A stretch of 45,618 bases of DNA, taken from a virus. Positions 1 through 8,428 of the stretch are shown in pieces; within the stretch, counting starts at the first letter, position 1, and every line of letters begins with the position of its first letter. The notes beneath the pieces were generated by a model. The model was given only the letters and a program-made list of their open reading frames with translations, had not been told where the DNA came from and made no database searches. Position numbers and translations under genes: made by a program. Where the stretch lies: positions 1 through 45,618 of the IMG/VR virus record IMGVR_UViG_3300044675_002893; one strand, given 5' to 3'.

Positions 1-3000
1 ATCCCCGTCGAGGAAGTCGCCCAGAGGGCGGAGGCGACCCGTGTGGCGACACAGAACGGGTTGTCCGGCGTCCAAGCTGGGGCGGTGTATCGAGTCCCGA
101 CAGGGATCACTACGCCTCCCGTCAGCCCCCTAATGCAGCTTGCGAGCGACCAGATCGGAAAAAAGTTTAGCCTCCCAGAAGGGGAGAAGGTTGTCATCCC
201 CGAAGCGCCGGTTGACCCGGTGCGCACCAAGATCGCCTCCGTCATCAAGGATGCGTTCGGGGTGGACGTGGTGTGGGCCAGCCTGCCGAAGGGCGGCAAG
301 GTCAAGACCAACAAGGGCCGCGAGCTGGTCGCCATCAACGGCGCACGCATTGCCGGCACGAATGCCATCCTGCTCGACGCCAACAACTACAGCTTCCTGA
401 ACACGCTGGGCCACGAGCTGACCCACGTTCTGGAGACGCAGTACCCGCAGCTTTATCAGCAGCTGATAACACTCGCCAAGGCGAAGGTCAGCAAGAAGTT
501 CCAGAACCAGCTTCGCAAGGAAGTTGCTAACGATGCTGAGTTCAACTCAGAGCTGGTGGCTGAGATGGTCGGCGAGCAATCGACTGATCCGAAGTTCTGG
601 CAGGAAGTGTTCGACGCAGCTGGCGATCAGACTTCCGCTCAGGGATTCCTCGATGCGCTGAACAAGATCATCGACCGTATCCTGAGTGCGCTTCAGGGCT
701 ATCAGCCGATGGTCGTCCAGAGCCGCAAGGATGCGCTGGCCGTGCGTCAGGCTGCTCAGCAAGCGTTCCAGCAGTGGATCACGGCACGACAACAGGCTGC
801 TCAGCAGGTCGCCGCAGACCAGCAAGCCGCAGTGCAGGCTGCCGCAGCCGTTACTCGCCCAGCACCAGCGGTCAATCCGTTCTTGGTCGGAACATCACTA
901 GACCCAAATGCACCCAAACCGGCGGAGCTTGGCCCACCGAAGGTTCCGCCTTCACGGCAGGCTCAGGTCAACATTGGCCAGAAGGGCCGCCGCTTTGTCA
1001 CCTTTGCCGCTGACCTCGACAAGGATCTGTTCGAGCTTGGCGCTAAGCTGAAGAAGGCCGCAAAAACGCTGAGCAAGTCTGACCGTGAATCAGCCGACGC
1101 TCGTCTCGTTCGGTTCATGGCCGTCACTGGCCTGCCACGCGCAGAGATGATCGATGTCGCAAAGAACTATCGAGATGCTGTCGTCAAGGCAGCGGGTGCT
1201 GTTCAGGAGGACGGCACCTACGAAGCCCCGGCAACCAACATAGGAGAGCGTCGTGCCGTTGAAGAAAGGAAAGTCGAAGAGCGTCGTGAGCCGCAACGTG
1301 AGCGAGCTGATGAACAAGTACGAGAAGTCCGGCAAGATCGGGAGCAGCCGCCCGTCGAGCAAGCCGAAGGCGCAGAAGCAGGCGGTCGCGATCGCGCTGC
1401 AGAAGGCAGGCCGCAGCCGGAAGAAGTAGCCGACGAGGAAGTCATCAGAGATCTGCCGCAGTTCTCGCGCAAGCGTCCTGCGGTAGACCCTGACTTCGCC
1501 GACAGTGTTGCTGAAGATGTTGGCCTCAACGCAGAACTGTCTGAGGCCACGTCTCTCAAGTACCAGACCGGCAAGTCCGGCGAGGATCAGTTCAACACAC
1601 CAGTTGTTGGCGGACTGACCAACACTGTTCTTGAGATTGAGCGTGCCCGTCGAGAAGGCACTCTTGGACAGCTCGACCTCGACAGCGAGAGCGATCGCAA
1701 GACTGTTGCGAAGATGCTTGCCGCTGAAGTTGTTGCGGCTGTTCGTGCCGGCGGTGGCGCTAAGGAGTGGTATGACAAGACCATCCGTCGCACTCTCGCT
1801 ATGGCATCGCTCAAGTTTCCTGAGCTTTCCACAGACAAGGAAGCGCAGACCGCATTCCGTCTGTCTGTTGCCATCACTTCGCAAGGCCTGAACGTAGAGG
1901 ACAACCTCAAGTTCGCCATGCAGGTGTACGGTGAGTACAGAAAGAACGGCACCTTCCCGCTCAAGGGGCAGGGCAAGAACGGCGGCGCGATGGTGAGCAA
2001 CTTCCAGCTTGCCAATACGCTCATGGAAAAGATGGGCATGGAGCGATTCTCTCGTTTCCTTGAGACCGACTTCGTTGCGTCTGAGCTGAATGCGATCGGC
2101 TTCAACATCGACGAACTTGCTGACGAAAAGATCCTTGGCTCGTCTGTGTTCGGCCCGAAGATCGGCTTCGGCTTCTACTCGAATCTGTCCGGAAACTTCG
2201 AGCCTGTCACGATCGACATGTGGTTCATGCGAACCATTGGCCGCTTGATAGGCAAGCTTCGCGCTTTCGACGCCAAGCTGTTTGCCTCGCAGCGAGACAA
2301 GTTCCGTGCAGCGTTTGCTGTTGAAGGCGTCAACGGAATTTTCATCAACTCCCGCAACATGGCTGGCAGCCGGCTGTTCAGCGCAGACCTTGTGCAGAAC
2401 GCGGCAACAGACGATGACGCAGCTGTTACTTTGGCTCGACTTGTTACCCGTGCGCATGAGCGTGACTTCAAGGTCAATCGCAAGGCCTACGACAACAAGA
2501 CTCGCGTCAAGTCATCGCTAGTCAATAACGCGGCCAACATGCTAAAGTCCCTCGACAAGCCGAAGGATGCACCTTCGAGCGGGTCTGAGAGGCGCAACCT
2601 ACGTGACATTGTTCGTCAGACAGTATCCCTTGTTGAGGGTGTTGTCGGCGAGCGTATCCCGCCGGCTTCTATGCAGGCTCTTGTCTGGTATCCAGAGCAG
2701 GAGTTGTACAAGTCGTTTGGCGTGCAGCTTCGTGTAACGAGCCAAGACTATGCCGGTGCAATCCGTAAAATCCTTGAGAAGGAGGGATACAGTGGAAGAG
2801 AACTCAGCGCAGCAGCCGAATCTGGATCAAGAGGCGCACAACGAGTGGCTGGCCAGCCTCTCGAAGCCGAAGATGCTGGAGTTGTCGGACAAGTTGAACA
2901 GCCTGATGTTGCAGAAAGAGCAGGCCGCCAGCTCACCGCAAGAGAGCGTGAGCGACTCCTCGTCTCCGAAGTCGTTAAGCGGTATCGACAGAGCAGTGCA

Positions 3001-6000
3001 GCGGCACAAGGGTCTTACAAGAGCCGAAGCGCAGGAGATGGCCGACGCATTCGGGTTCTGAGTAATGACGCCAAGGCTGAATACAAGCCGGTCATTACTT
3101 TCAAGAACGCACTTGGAGCCGTAGGAAAGCCGGCTCCCACCATGTACGAGCTGGATGGCGGAGCGCCCTTGTTCCGTCAGGCCATCCAAGACTCGAAGAA
3201 CAACAGCAAGTTTGGTGCTGCGGTCTACGTCTACGACGAGGCCGACTACGCCAACATGCGCCTGTTCATCTCTGATGACGGCAAGTCAGGCTTCGCCCTC
3301 AAGGGCAATGACATTGTCTCTGTGTTTAGCGGACAGAAGGGATCTGCCAACGCCATGCTGCAGCTTGCTGTGGATCAGGGCGGACAGCGGCTTGATGCCT
3401 TCGACACTGTTCTCCCTGAGCTGTATGCAGACAACGGCTTCAAGGTTGTTGCTCGCGTCAAATGGAATGACGAGTACAGCCCTGAAGGCTGGGACAAGGC
3501 GACGTTCGCCAAGTACAACAACGGCGAGCCTGATGTCGTGTTCATGGTCTATGACCCGGCCAACGCTTCTGAGCTTGGCGGCAAGACCATTGAGAACTAC
3601 GACGATGGCGTAGCCGCGCAGGAAGAGGCGATCGGCAAGAAGCCTATCCAGTTCTCCCGCGTTCGCAGCGAGACCAATGCTGACGGCAAGCAGATTGCCA
3701 GCACGCCTGAGTTCATCCAGAACTTCTGGAATTGGTTCGGCGACAGCAAGCTCGTAGACCGACGTGGCCGACCAAAGGTCATGTACCACGGCACGATTCC
3801 TCCTACCGTTGGCGCTGAAGAGTTCATCGACCAAGGCATCAGTGTGTTTCGCCGCGGCACTGGTGGCGCGATCTTCGTGTCACCTGACGAGCGAGTTGCG
3901 AACACCTACGCTGGGCCGGGTGGATCTGTGTATCCGCTGTATGTCCGCGCTGAGAATCCGTTTGACTTCGAGAATCCGGATCACGTTAAGCGGGTGATGG
4001 ATATCTGGGAGAGCAACAACGTCGGCATCCGCGAGACTCGTGAGCAGGCCATTGCCAAAGGCAAGTGGCAGATGATCGAGAACGTCGAGATCCAAGACGC
4101 CATCAAGCAGGCTGGATTCGACAGCTACTACGTGAAGGAGACTGGGGCCAAGAACCTTGCCCTGTACGACCCATCACAGTTGAAGTCAGCTGTTGGGAAT
4201 GTTGGCGAGTTCTCGCCTGAGCGTCCTGAGATCCAGTTCTCGAAGGTGCGTCAGGGCCGCAAGTACTGGCTGCCTGAGTTCGGTCGCCTGCAACGTTTGC
4301 TGCGTGGCGTGCAAAACGAAGTGCTTGCCACTTCCCGTGCGCAGAAGGCCGTTGCTGCTCAGGGCGGCGTGCTGACTGAGTCGACAGAGATTGAGTCGGC
4401 AATGCACCGCATGTATGGCCGCGCCGGAAACCGCCTCGATCGCTTCCGCAAGGACGTAGTCGAGCCGATCCTCAAGCGTGCAGTAGACAACAACGTCGAC
4501 CTTGCTGATGTCGAGCTGTACTTGTACGCCAACCATGCCAAGGAAGCGAACCGTCGCATTGCTTCGATCAATCCGCAGATGCCAGATGGCGGCTCAGGCA
4601 TGACGAATGCTGAAGCTGATCAGGTTATGGCAACGCTGCGGCAGGACATGGCTCAGTTCGTGCGCATCAAGTCCATTGCGGATGAGATCCAGAACATTAC
4701 CAAGATGACTCAGACTGCGCTGGTCAATGGCGACATTGCCAGCCCAGCAGATGTTGCTGCTTGGAATGCCACGTACAACTACTACGTCCCGCTCAAGACA
4801 CTTGAGCAGGCCGACGATCTTGGCCGTGTCACTGGCAACGGAAGGTTTGATCTTGCCAATGCATTCTCGAAGCGCCGTCTTGGCAGAAAGAGCAAGGCGG
4901 GTGCAATCGTCGAGAACATCTTGGCCGACTACGAGGAAGCTGTTGTCGCTGTTGAGCGTAACAACGTCCGCAAAGCTTGGCTGCAATTCATCCTCGCAAA
5001 CAAGGACAGCGAACTGTGGCAGGTGAACAAGCCTGTCATGCAGCGCGGGTTCTACAAGAACCCTGTCGAGGAAGTGCGATACCGCCTGACTATCCAGAAG
5101 GATGCGGAGACCCTCCCAGTCCGTGTGGGCGGCGAGGTGTATCACATGGTCATCAAAGACCCTGAGATCCTCGAAGAACTGCAGATGACGAGTGTCCTGT
5201 CGCAGTTCCCGGATACGATCAAGTCAATCCTTGGCGGCATGAATACGTTTGGCCGCACGCTATCCAAGCTGTGGACTGTGCTGTCGCCGCCGTTCGTGCT
5301 GATCAACGCATCTCGCGACATTCAGACATCGCTGATCAACACCGGCATCGACCAAGGGCTGTGGAGTTCCGCGAAGCTGTTGGCAACACTGCCGAAGGCT
5401 GCTTACACAGTGTGGCGTGCTGAGCGTAACAACGCTTGGACTGGCGACCTGAAACAGTACTACGACATGTATCGTGCTGATGGCGGCAAGACTGGTGCGC
5501 TTGATCTGAGGCAGATCGAAGACCGCCACAGTGATCTGATGTCCATGTATCGCAACGCACAGGCGTCGATAGGTAAGCCACTGACGTACCACCGCCTGAC
5601 CATGCGGTATCTGAAGGGCGTAGAAAACTTCATGATGGACATCAACGGTGCCATCGAAGGCGCTGCTCGTGTTGCCGCATACAAGGTCGCAATGGAGAAC
5701 GGTAAGTCGCGCATCCAAGCGACTAACATTGCGAAGGAAATCACGGTCAACTTCAACCGTCGCGGCAAGTGGACTCCGGTGCTGAGCGGAATGTACCTGT
5801 TCTTCAACCCTGCAGTTCAGGGTGCAAAGCGCACGGTGAGCGCTGTGTTCAGCAAGCGTGGCGCTGCTGTCGCAACTGGGCTTGCCACCCTTGGATACTT
5901 CATTGCAGAGATGGCGGCCTCCGCTGTCGGTGACGATGAGGAGCCGTACTGGGATAAGCCATCAATGCGCCAGACTAAGCTGAAGAACCTTGTGTTCTTC

Positions 6001-6924
6001 GGGCCGAATGGCGAGACCTACAATGTCCCGCTGCCGTATGGCTTTGGCTTCTTCGTGAACCTTGGCTATGCGCTTCGTGACCTGAAGAATGGCGCAGACC
6101 CGTTAAAGGTCGGTGCGTTTATGCGAGATTCCGCATCGCTTCATTTCTCGCCGCTTGGCTCGATGGACAACATGGCGACCTTCCTGTCTCCGACGCTCAT
6201 CGATCCGGCGATGGTTCTCATCACTGGCGAGAAGGAGACTGGCCTGCCGCTTATGCCGGAAGACTTCACTGGAGTCACCCCGGACAGCGAGCGGTACTGG
6301 AACAACACTCGCGATACGATGTTCCAGAACGTAACTGCTGCTCTGTATGAGATGACCGGCGGTGGCGCTGGCGGAAAGATGGCTATCGACGTGTCGCCTG
6401 AGTCTGTCGAGTACATCACGTCGTTCCTGACAGGCGGTGCTGGTACGTTTGTGAAGGATGTCATCAAGACATTCGATGCGATGGCCAACACCGGCACTGC
6501 GTCGGCCACTGAGCAGAACCTGATCCCGATCTTGAAGGCCGTTCACAGGCAGCCCGACGGTCGGTATGACTCCAGCGCGTTCTACGAGAATGCCAAGGAG
6601 GCAAAGGAAGCCGCTCGTGACTTCAATGCGATCATGGAGTCAGAGACCGAAGTGTCCGAAGAGAAGCTTGCCTACGCCGACTCTGTTGCTGGCATGGCCG
6701 CACTATCGCGGTTTGCAGACAAGCAGAAGCGAGCCATCTCAAACCTGCGCCAGCAGGACTTGGACATCCAGCAGGATGAAACTTTAACTAGGGAAGAGAA
6801 ATATGGACTTCGTAAAGAAATTGCTGAGCAGATTCGTCAAACCCAAGTTGAGTTCAACGTCGCCTTCTACGCCGAGCGTCGAGCCGCCGAAGCAGAAGAA
6901 GCAGAAGGTCAAGCTGAAGAATAA
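1..6924 (+). CDS. Large polyvalent protein (5' end outside window)
   Basis: The frame is open from base 1, so the first in-frame GTG at 43 is probably internal and the gene starts upstream. Numbering from that GTG, more than 2290 residues are present. Regions in order: a zinc-metallopeptidase-like segment with HELTH at residues 124-128; an E/R-rich linker around 400-480; a DUF7178-like region around 490-915; a second low-complexity linker around 917-1005; a region resembling acyltransferase-like domains of polyvalent proteins around 1006-1190; an ADP-ribosyltransferase-like region around 1227-1400 (WFGDSK, then MYHGT); and an LPD38-like C-terminal region around 1403-2150 with hydrophobic stretches. 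Such proteins are thought to be packaged in the virion and ejected with the DNA. The domain names are recognised by eye and each is less certain than the overall class. Both linkers overlap small genes in another frame. Confidence 0.88.
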   Translation: MPVEEVAQRAEATRVATQNGLSGVQAGAVYRVPTGITTPPVSPLMQLASDQIGKKFSLPEGEKVVIPEAPVDPVRTKIASVIKDAFGVDVVWASLPKGGKVKTNKGRELVAINGARIAGTNAILLDANNYSFLNTLGHELTHVLETQYPQLYQQLITLAKAKVSKKFQNQLRKEVANDAEFNSELVAEMVGEQSTDPKFWQEVFDAAGDQTSAQGFLDALNKIIDRILSALQGYQPMVVQSRKDALAVRQAAQQAFQQWITARQQAAQQVAADQQAAVQAAAAVTRPAPAVNPFLVGTSLDPNAPKPAELGPPKVPPSRQAQVNIGQKGRRFVTFAADLDKDLFELGAKLKKAAKTLSKSDRESADARLVRFMAVTGLPRAEMIDVAKNYRDAVVKAAGAVQEDGTYEAPATNIGERRAVEERKVEERREPQRERADEQVREVRQDREQPPVEQAEGAEAGGRDRAAEGRPQPEEVADEEVIRDLPQFSRKRPAVDPDFADSVAEDVGLNAELSEATSLKYQTGKSGEDQFNTPVVGGLTNTVLEIERARREGTLGQLDLDSESDRKTVAKMLAAEVVAAVRAGGGAKEWYDKTIRRTLAMASLKFPELSTDKEAQTAFRLSVAITSQGLNVEDNLKFAMQVYGEYRKNGTFPLKGQGKNGGAMVSNFQLANTLMEKMGMERFSRFLETDFVASELNAIGFNIDELADEKILGSSVFGPKIGFGFYSNLSGNFEPVTIDMWFMRTIGRLIGKLRAFDAKLFASQRDKFRAAFAVEGVNGIFINSRNMAGSRLFSADLVQNAATDDDAAVTLARLVTRAHERDFKVNRKAYDNKTRVKSSLVNNAANMLKSLDKPKDAPSSGSERRNLRDIVRQTVSLVEGVVGERIPPASMQALVWYPEQELYKSFGVQLRVTSQDYAGAIRKILEKEGYSGRELSAAAESGSRGAQRVAGQPLEAEDAGVVGQVEQPDVAERAGRQLTARERERLLVSEVVKRYRQSSAAAQGSYKSRSAGDGRRIRVLSNDAKAEYKPVITFKNALGAVGKPAPTMYELDGGAPLFRQAIQDSKNNSKFGAAVYVYDEADYANMRLFISDDGKSGFALKGNDIVSVFSGQKGSANAMLQLAVDQGGQRLDAFDTVLPELYADNGFKVVARVKWNDEYSPEGWDKATFAKYNNGEPDVVFMVYDPANASELGGKTIENYDDGVAAQEEAIGKKPIQFSRVRSETNADGKQIASTPEFIQNFWNWFGDSKLVDRRGRPKVMYHGTIPPTVGAEEFIDQGISVFRRGTGGAIFVSPDERVANTYAGPGGSVYPLYVRAENPFDFENPDHVKRVMDIWESNNVGIRETREQAIAKGKWQMIENVEIQDAIKQAGFDSYYVKETGAKNLALYDPSQLKSAVGNVGEFSPERPEIQFSKVRQGRKYWLPEFGRLQRLLRGVQNEVLATSRAQKAVAAQGGVLTESTEIESAMHRMYGRAGNRLDRFRKDVVEPILKRAVDNNVDLADVELYLYANHAKEANRRIASINPQMPDGGSGMTNAEADQVMATLRQDMAQFVRIKSIADEIQNITKMTQTALVNGDIASPADVAAWNATYNYYVPLKTLEQADDLGRVTGNGRFDLANAFSKRRLGRKSKAGAIVENILADYEEAVVAVERNNVRKAWLQFILANKDSELWQVNKPVMQRGFYKNPVEEVRYRLTIQKDAETLPVRVGGEVYHMVIKDPEILEELQMTSVLSQFPDTIKSILGGMNTFGRTLSKLWTVLSPPFVLINASRDIQTSLINTGIDQGLWSSAKLLATLPKAAYTVWRAERNNAWTGDLKQYYDMYRADGGKTGALDLRQIEDRHSDLMSMYRNAQASIGKPLTYHRLTMRYLKGVENFMMDINGAIEGAARVAAYKVAMENGKSRIQATNIAKEITVNFNRRGKWTPVLSGMYLFFNPAVQGAKRTVSAVFSKRGAAVATGLATLGYFIAEMAASAVGDDEEPYWDKPSMRQTKLKNLVFFGPNGETYNVPLPYGFGFFVNLGYALRDLKNGADPLKVGAFMRDSASLHFSPLGSMDNMATFLSPTLIDPAMVLITGEKETGLPLMPEDFTGVTPDSERYWNNTRDTMFQNVTAALYEMTGGGAGGKMAIDVSPESVEYITSFLTGGAGTFVKDVIKTFDAMANTGTASATEQNLIPILKAVHRQPDGRYDSSAFYENAKEAKEAARDFNAIMESETEVSEEKLAYADSVAGMAALSRFADKQKRAISNLRQQDLDIQQDETLTREEKYGLRKEIAEQIRQTQVEFNVAFYAERRAAEAEEAEGQAEE
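1253..1429 (+). CDS. Small basic phage protein embedded out of frame in the polyvalent protein gene
   Basis: A GTG start at 1253 follows AGGAG at 1242-1246 with six bases of spacing and opens a 58-codon frame in frame 2, while the surrounding gene is in frame 1. The product begins VPLKKGKSK, contains QKQAVAIALQKAG near its end and finishes RSRKK. This resembles a small lysine-rich protein common in phage genomes (N-terminal PLKKGKS, C-terminal QAVAIALxxA); its function is unknown. Over the same bases the large protein reads as an E/R/Q-rich low-complexity linker, as expected if the small frame is the constrained one. The family match, start and ribosome-binding site agree, so I am fairly sure it is real. 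Confidence 0.8.
   Translation: MPLKKGKSKSVVSRNVSELMNKYEKSGKIGSSRPSSKPKAQKQAVAIALQKAGRSRKK
2792..3061 (+). CDS. Hypothetical protein embedded out of frame in the polyvalent protein gene
   Basis: A GTG at 2792 sits five bases after AAGGAGGG (2779-2786), close to an ideal Shine-Dalgarno site, and opens an 89-codon frame ending at TGA 3059-3061. The product is hydrophilic and mostly helical by composition. It has an acidic, glutamine-rich start, the segment KPKMLELSDKLNSLML, a serine-rich middle and the end TRAEAQEMADAFGF. It has ordinary protein composition, whereas the enclosing frame here is an A/E/R/G-rich linker. I do not recognise the family. It lies at the junction between the DUF7178-like and later domains, the same arrangement as the gene at 1253. 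Confidence 0.7.
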   Translation: MEENSAQQPNLDQEAHNEWLASLSKPKMLELSDKLNSLMLQKEQAASSPQESVSDSSSPKSLSGIDRAVQRHKGLTRAEAQEMADAFGF

Positions 6925-6934
6925 GCGCAAGTAA
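6803..6934 (+). CDS. Small basic protein overlapping the 3' end of the polyvalent protein gene
   Basis: An ATG at 6803, after a moderate AGGGAAGAG, opens a 43-codon frame in frame 2. It passes the stop of the large gene (6922-6924) and ends at TAA 6932-6934, one base before the last base of the converging minus-strand gene. The product starts MDFVKKLLSRFVKP, has a Ser/Thr/Pro-rich middle and a Lys-rich tail. The exact abutment with the opposing gene supports a real boundary. The weak ribosome-binding site and low complexity leave doubt. Confidence 0.45.
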   Translation: MDFVKKLLSRFVKPKLSSTSPSTPSVEPPKQKKQKVKLKNKRK

Positions 6935-7084
6935 TCAGAGGTAGTCGCGCCCTCCCCTCCTGCACCGCCAGTTGGGGGGAGGGACTTCCCTCCAGATCTG
7001 CCGGCGGATCTCATCCGACTTCTTTTTCATCTTCACAAAACCACATGCAACAACTGTGAATGTTATTGCGAAGACTACAAACAT
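6935..7084 (-). CDS. Small membrane protein
   Basis: This 49-codon frame starts at ATG 7084-7082, which overlaps the stop of the preceding gene as TGATG. Residues 1-18 form one hydrophobic segment (MFVVFAITFTVVACGFV), followed by a basic stretch KMKKK, so a single-pass protein with a cytoplasmic basic tail is likely. The C-terminus is rich in Pro, Arg and Gly. It is the last gene of the leftward operon and converges on the polyvalent protein region with no spacer. Function unknown. Confidence 0.6.
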   Translation of the reverse strand: MFVVFAITFTVVACGFVKMKKKSDEIRRQIWREVPPPNWRCRRGGRDYL

Positions 7085-7245
7085 CACCACTTGTTCCATC
7101 TGATTTCCATCTCCTGTATGACGGTTTCAAGGAACTCCACTTTCTTCTGAAGCTCCTCAATGACACGGGCCTGCTCTTCAATCGTTCTGCTAAGCTCCTC
7201 TCGCTTAGCATCAGACAGGGCACCGAAGTTTAGTTCGTCGGTCAT
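7084..7245 (-). CDS. Small coiled-coil protein
   Basis: This 53-codon frame starts at ATG 7245-7243, overlapping the stop of the upstream gene as ATGA. After MTDELNFGAL the product is a continuous heptad-like helix rich in Glu, Lys, Ile and Leu (AKREELSRTIEEQARVIEEL and onward), ending IRWNKW. The coupling to both neighbours and the clear coiled-coil pattern argue for a real gene. Function unknown. It lies between two single-pass membrane proteins and could act with them. Confidence 0.65.
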   Translation of the reverse strand: MTDELNFGALSDAKREELSRTIEEQARVIEELQKKVEFLETVIQEMEIRWNKW

Positions 7246-7403
7246 CTGAATAAAAAGTTAAACAGCAGAACAACTGTTGTTGCAACGCCGACAACGTAGA
7301 AGAACACCGTTGAAAGCAGGAACACCGCAATGCCTGTGGCTATCCTTCTTTGTTCCCTGTAAACCCGATCCGGGTCACGGGACTGATAGCTATTCCTCTT
7401 CAT
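7242..7403 (-). CDS. Small single-pass membrane protein
   Basis: The ATG at 7403-7401 overlaps the stop of the upstream gene (ATGA) and follows GAGGAGG by about four bases. The 53-residue product has a basic hydrophilic N-terminus (MKRNSYQSRDPDRVYREQRR) and one strongly hydrophobic helix from about residue 21 to the end, suggesting an inner-membrane anchor with the N-terminus inside. Function unknown. Confidence 0.7.
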   Translation of the reverse strand: MKRNSYQSRDPDRVYREQRRIATGIAVFLLSTVFFYVVGVATTVVLLFNFLFR

Positions 7404-7654
7404 GCCGCCTCCTCTGCGGTCAATGATGGCACCCCCTCCCATTTCTCGCGCACCCAATATCCGCTCGCGTTTACAACCATACCGCGAGCATCCATCTCTT
7501 CAACGGTAAGGCACCTGCGGGGGATCTTCTTGCGCACTCCATCTACCATCACATTCCCGATTCGATGTTCATCGAAAGCGCCGACACTGTTGAAGTAGTG
7601 TCCGCACCCGCTGCATCTGCACCGGCTCATCCCAACTGTTAGTTTCTCATTCAT
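7400..7654 (-). CDS. Zinc-binding phage protein, FDXHR family
   Basis: This 84-residue protein has a CxxC pair (C14, C17), then FDEHR at 27-31 and a later conserved Cys in RRCLTVEEM, followed by GMVVNASGYWV. This is the pattern of the Phage_FDXHR family, in which Cys and His residues bind one zinc ion. I take the ATG at 7654, preceded by GGGAGGG; an internal ATG nine codons later is the alternative. It is coupled to both neighbours by short overlaps. Its role is unknown but it is common in early phage regions. Confidence 0.85.
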   Translation of the reverse strand: MNEKLTVGMSRCRCSGCGHYFNSVGAFDEHRIGNVMVDGVRKKIPRRCLTVEEMDARGMVVNASGYWVREKWEGVPSLTAEEAA

Positions 7655-7790
7655 CCCAGTGAACCCTCCCGCCAAACCTGCGAGCGTCTGACTCTATACG
7701 CCTGCGGACATCGTCAATACTGTAGTACCCAGTCCACAGCCACCACCAAAACCTACTGACCTTCTGTGTAAAAGTCGAAAGATAAGTCAC
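7647..7790 (-). CDS. Small hypothetical protein
   Basis: A GTG at 7790-7788 has a perfect AGGAGG six bases upstream and opens a 47-codon frame. It overlaps the 3' end of the 106-residue gene by 38 bases and the FDXHR gene by eight. The product has an aromatic cluster (FWWWLWTGYYS) followed by an R/D-rich helix (DDVRRRIESDARRFG). An upstream in-frame GTG exists but lacks a good ribosome-binding site. I do not recognise the family. Confidence 0.6.
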   Translation of the reverse strand: MTYLSTFTQKVSRFWWWLWTGYYSIDDVRRRIESDARRFGGRVHWDE

Positions 7791-8073
7791 GGCTTTCCTC
7801 CTCGAAGTCGACGCGCTTTTCCAGCGCACGTCTGGAAAACAATTTGCCGGTCAGGCTCTTCCTGCCGGAGCGGCTTATGCATCGCATGCGAATTTTCTCC
7901 GCATCGAGATCCAGCATGTCGCAGATCCAGCGCAGCGAACCAGCCTCTTGGGAGTCGCTGTTTATCCAACGCGCCGCCTGCGCACGCACGACCCTGTCTC
8001 CTCGAAGGTCAATATCGCAGATGGCTTGGCTGATAACACTAGCCCACAGCTGTCTTATGCCCTGATCATTCAC
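7753..8073 (-). CDS. Hypothetical phage protein with possible DNA-binding role
   Basis: The GTG at 8073-8071 follows GGAG by about seven bases and overlaps the end of the DUF3310 gene by eight bases. The 106-residue product starts (V)NDQGIRQLWASVISQAICD and contains a pattern of aromatic and basic residues (ARWINSD, then LRWICDMLDLDAEKIRMRC). It resembles a common phage hypothetical family in which a W-rich helix is followed by a short C-D/E motif. Function unknown. Its end overlaps the next gene out of frame. Confidence 0.65.
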   Translation of the reverse strand: MNDQGIRQLWASVISQAICDIDLRGDRVVRAQAARWINSDSQEAGSLRWICDMLDLDAEKIRMRCISRSGRKSLTGKLFSRRALEKRVDFEEESRDLSFDFYTEGQ

Positions 8074-8413
8074 CGATCTTCTCCAGCGCATACGCTGCGC
8101 GGTTGCAGTACCAAGCGGCCTTGCGAAGGCTCTGTGAGAACTTGCCCTTCGTCGGTCGGCTCACGTACTTCAGGATGTTTCCAACACAGTGCGCGACTAT
8201 GCCCGGTACTTTCTTAAAGTAGTCCTGAGCAAGTACCGCTTCTATGTAGTCGATGGTCTCGATGCCACCGGGCATTTGGTAATGCGGTGGGCTGTTGACC
8301 ATGTCGGGGGGCGAGGCATGACTCTCGATCTTGGTTTGAAATCCGCCCTCCTGCTTCAGCCTATCCATGACGCTTCGGATTTCATCCTCGTTCCTACCAA
8401 GTTCATAAGACAT
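8066..8413 (-). CDS. DUF3310 family protein
   Basis: This 115-residue protein has the DUF3310 signature: VNSPPHY near the middle, then GIETIDYIEAVL, a central HCVGNILKYVSRP and a C-terminal KAAWYCNRAAYALEK. The family is frequent in phages and is sometimes loosely annotated as nucleotide kinase, but no kinase motif is visible and the function is not established. The N-terminal 35 residues are a charged extension before the domain. The start at 8413 has a G-rich but non-canonical upstream sequence. The gene overlaps the next by eight bases. Confidence 0.85.
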   Translation of the reverse strand: MSYELGRNEDEIRSVMDRLKQEGGFQTKIESHASPPDMVNSPPHYQMPGGIETIDYIEAVLAQDYFKKVPGIVAHCVGNILKYVSRPTKGKFSQSLRKAAWYCNRAAYALEKIGE

Positions 8414-8428
8414 ACCCCGCCCCCTTAC

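Noticed and set aside
1090-2457. 455-codon open frame on the minus strand
   Set aside because: Antisense to the polyvalent protein, no ribosome-binding site, unnatural composition; a shadow of GC-rich coding DNA.
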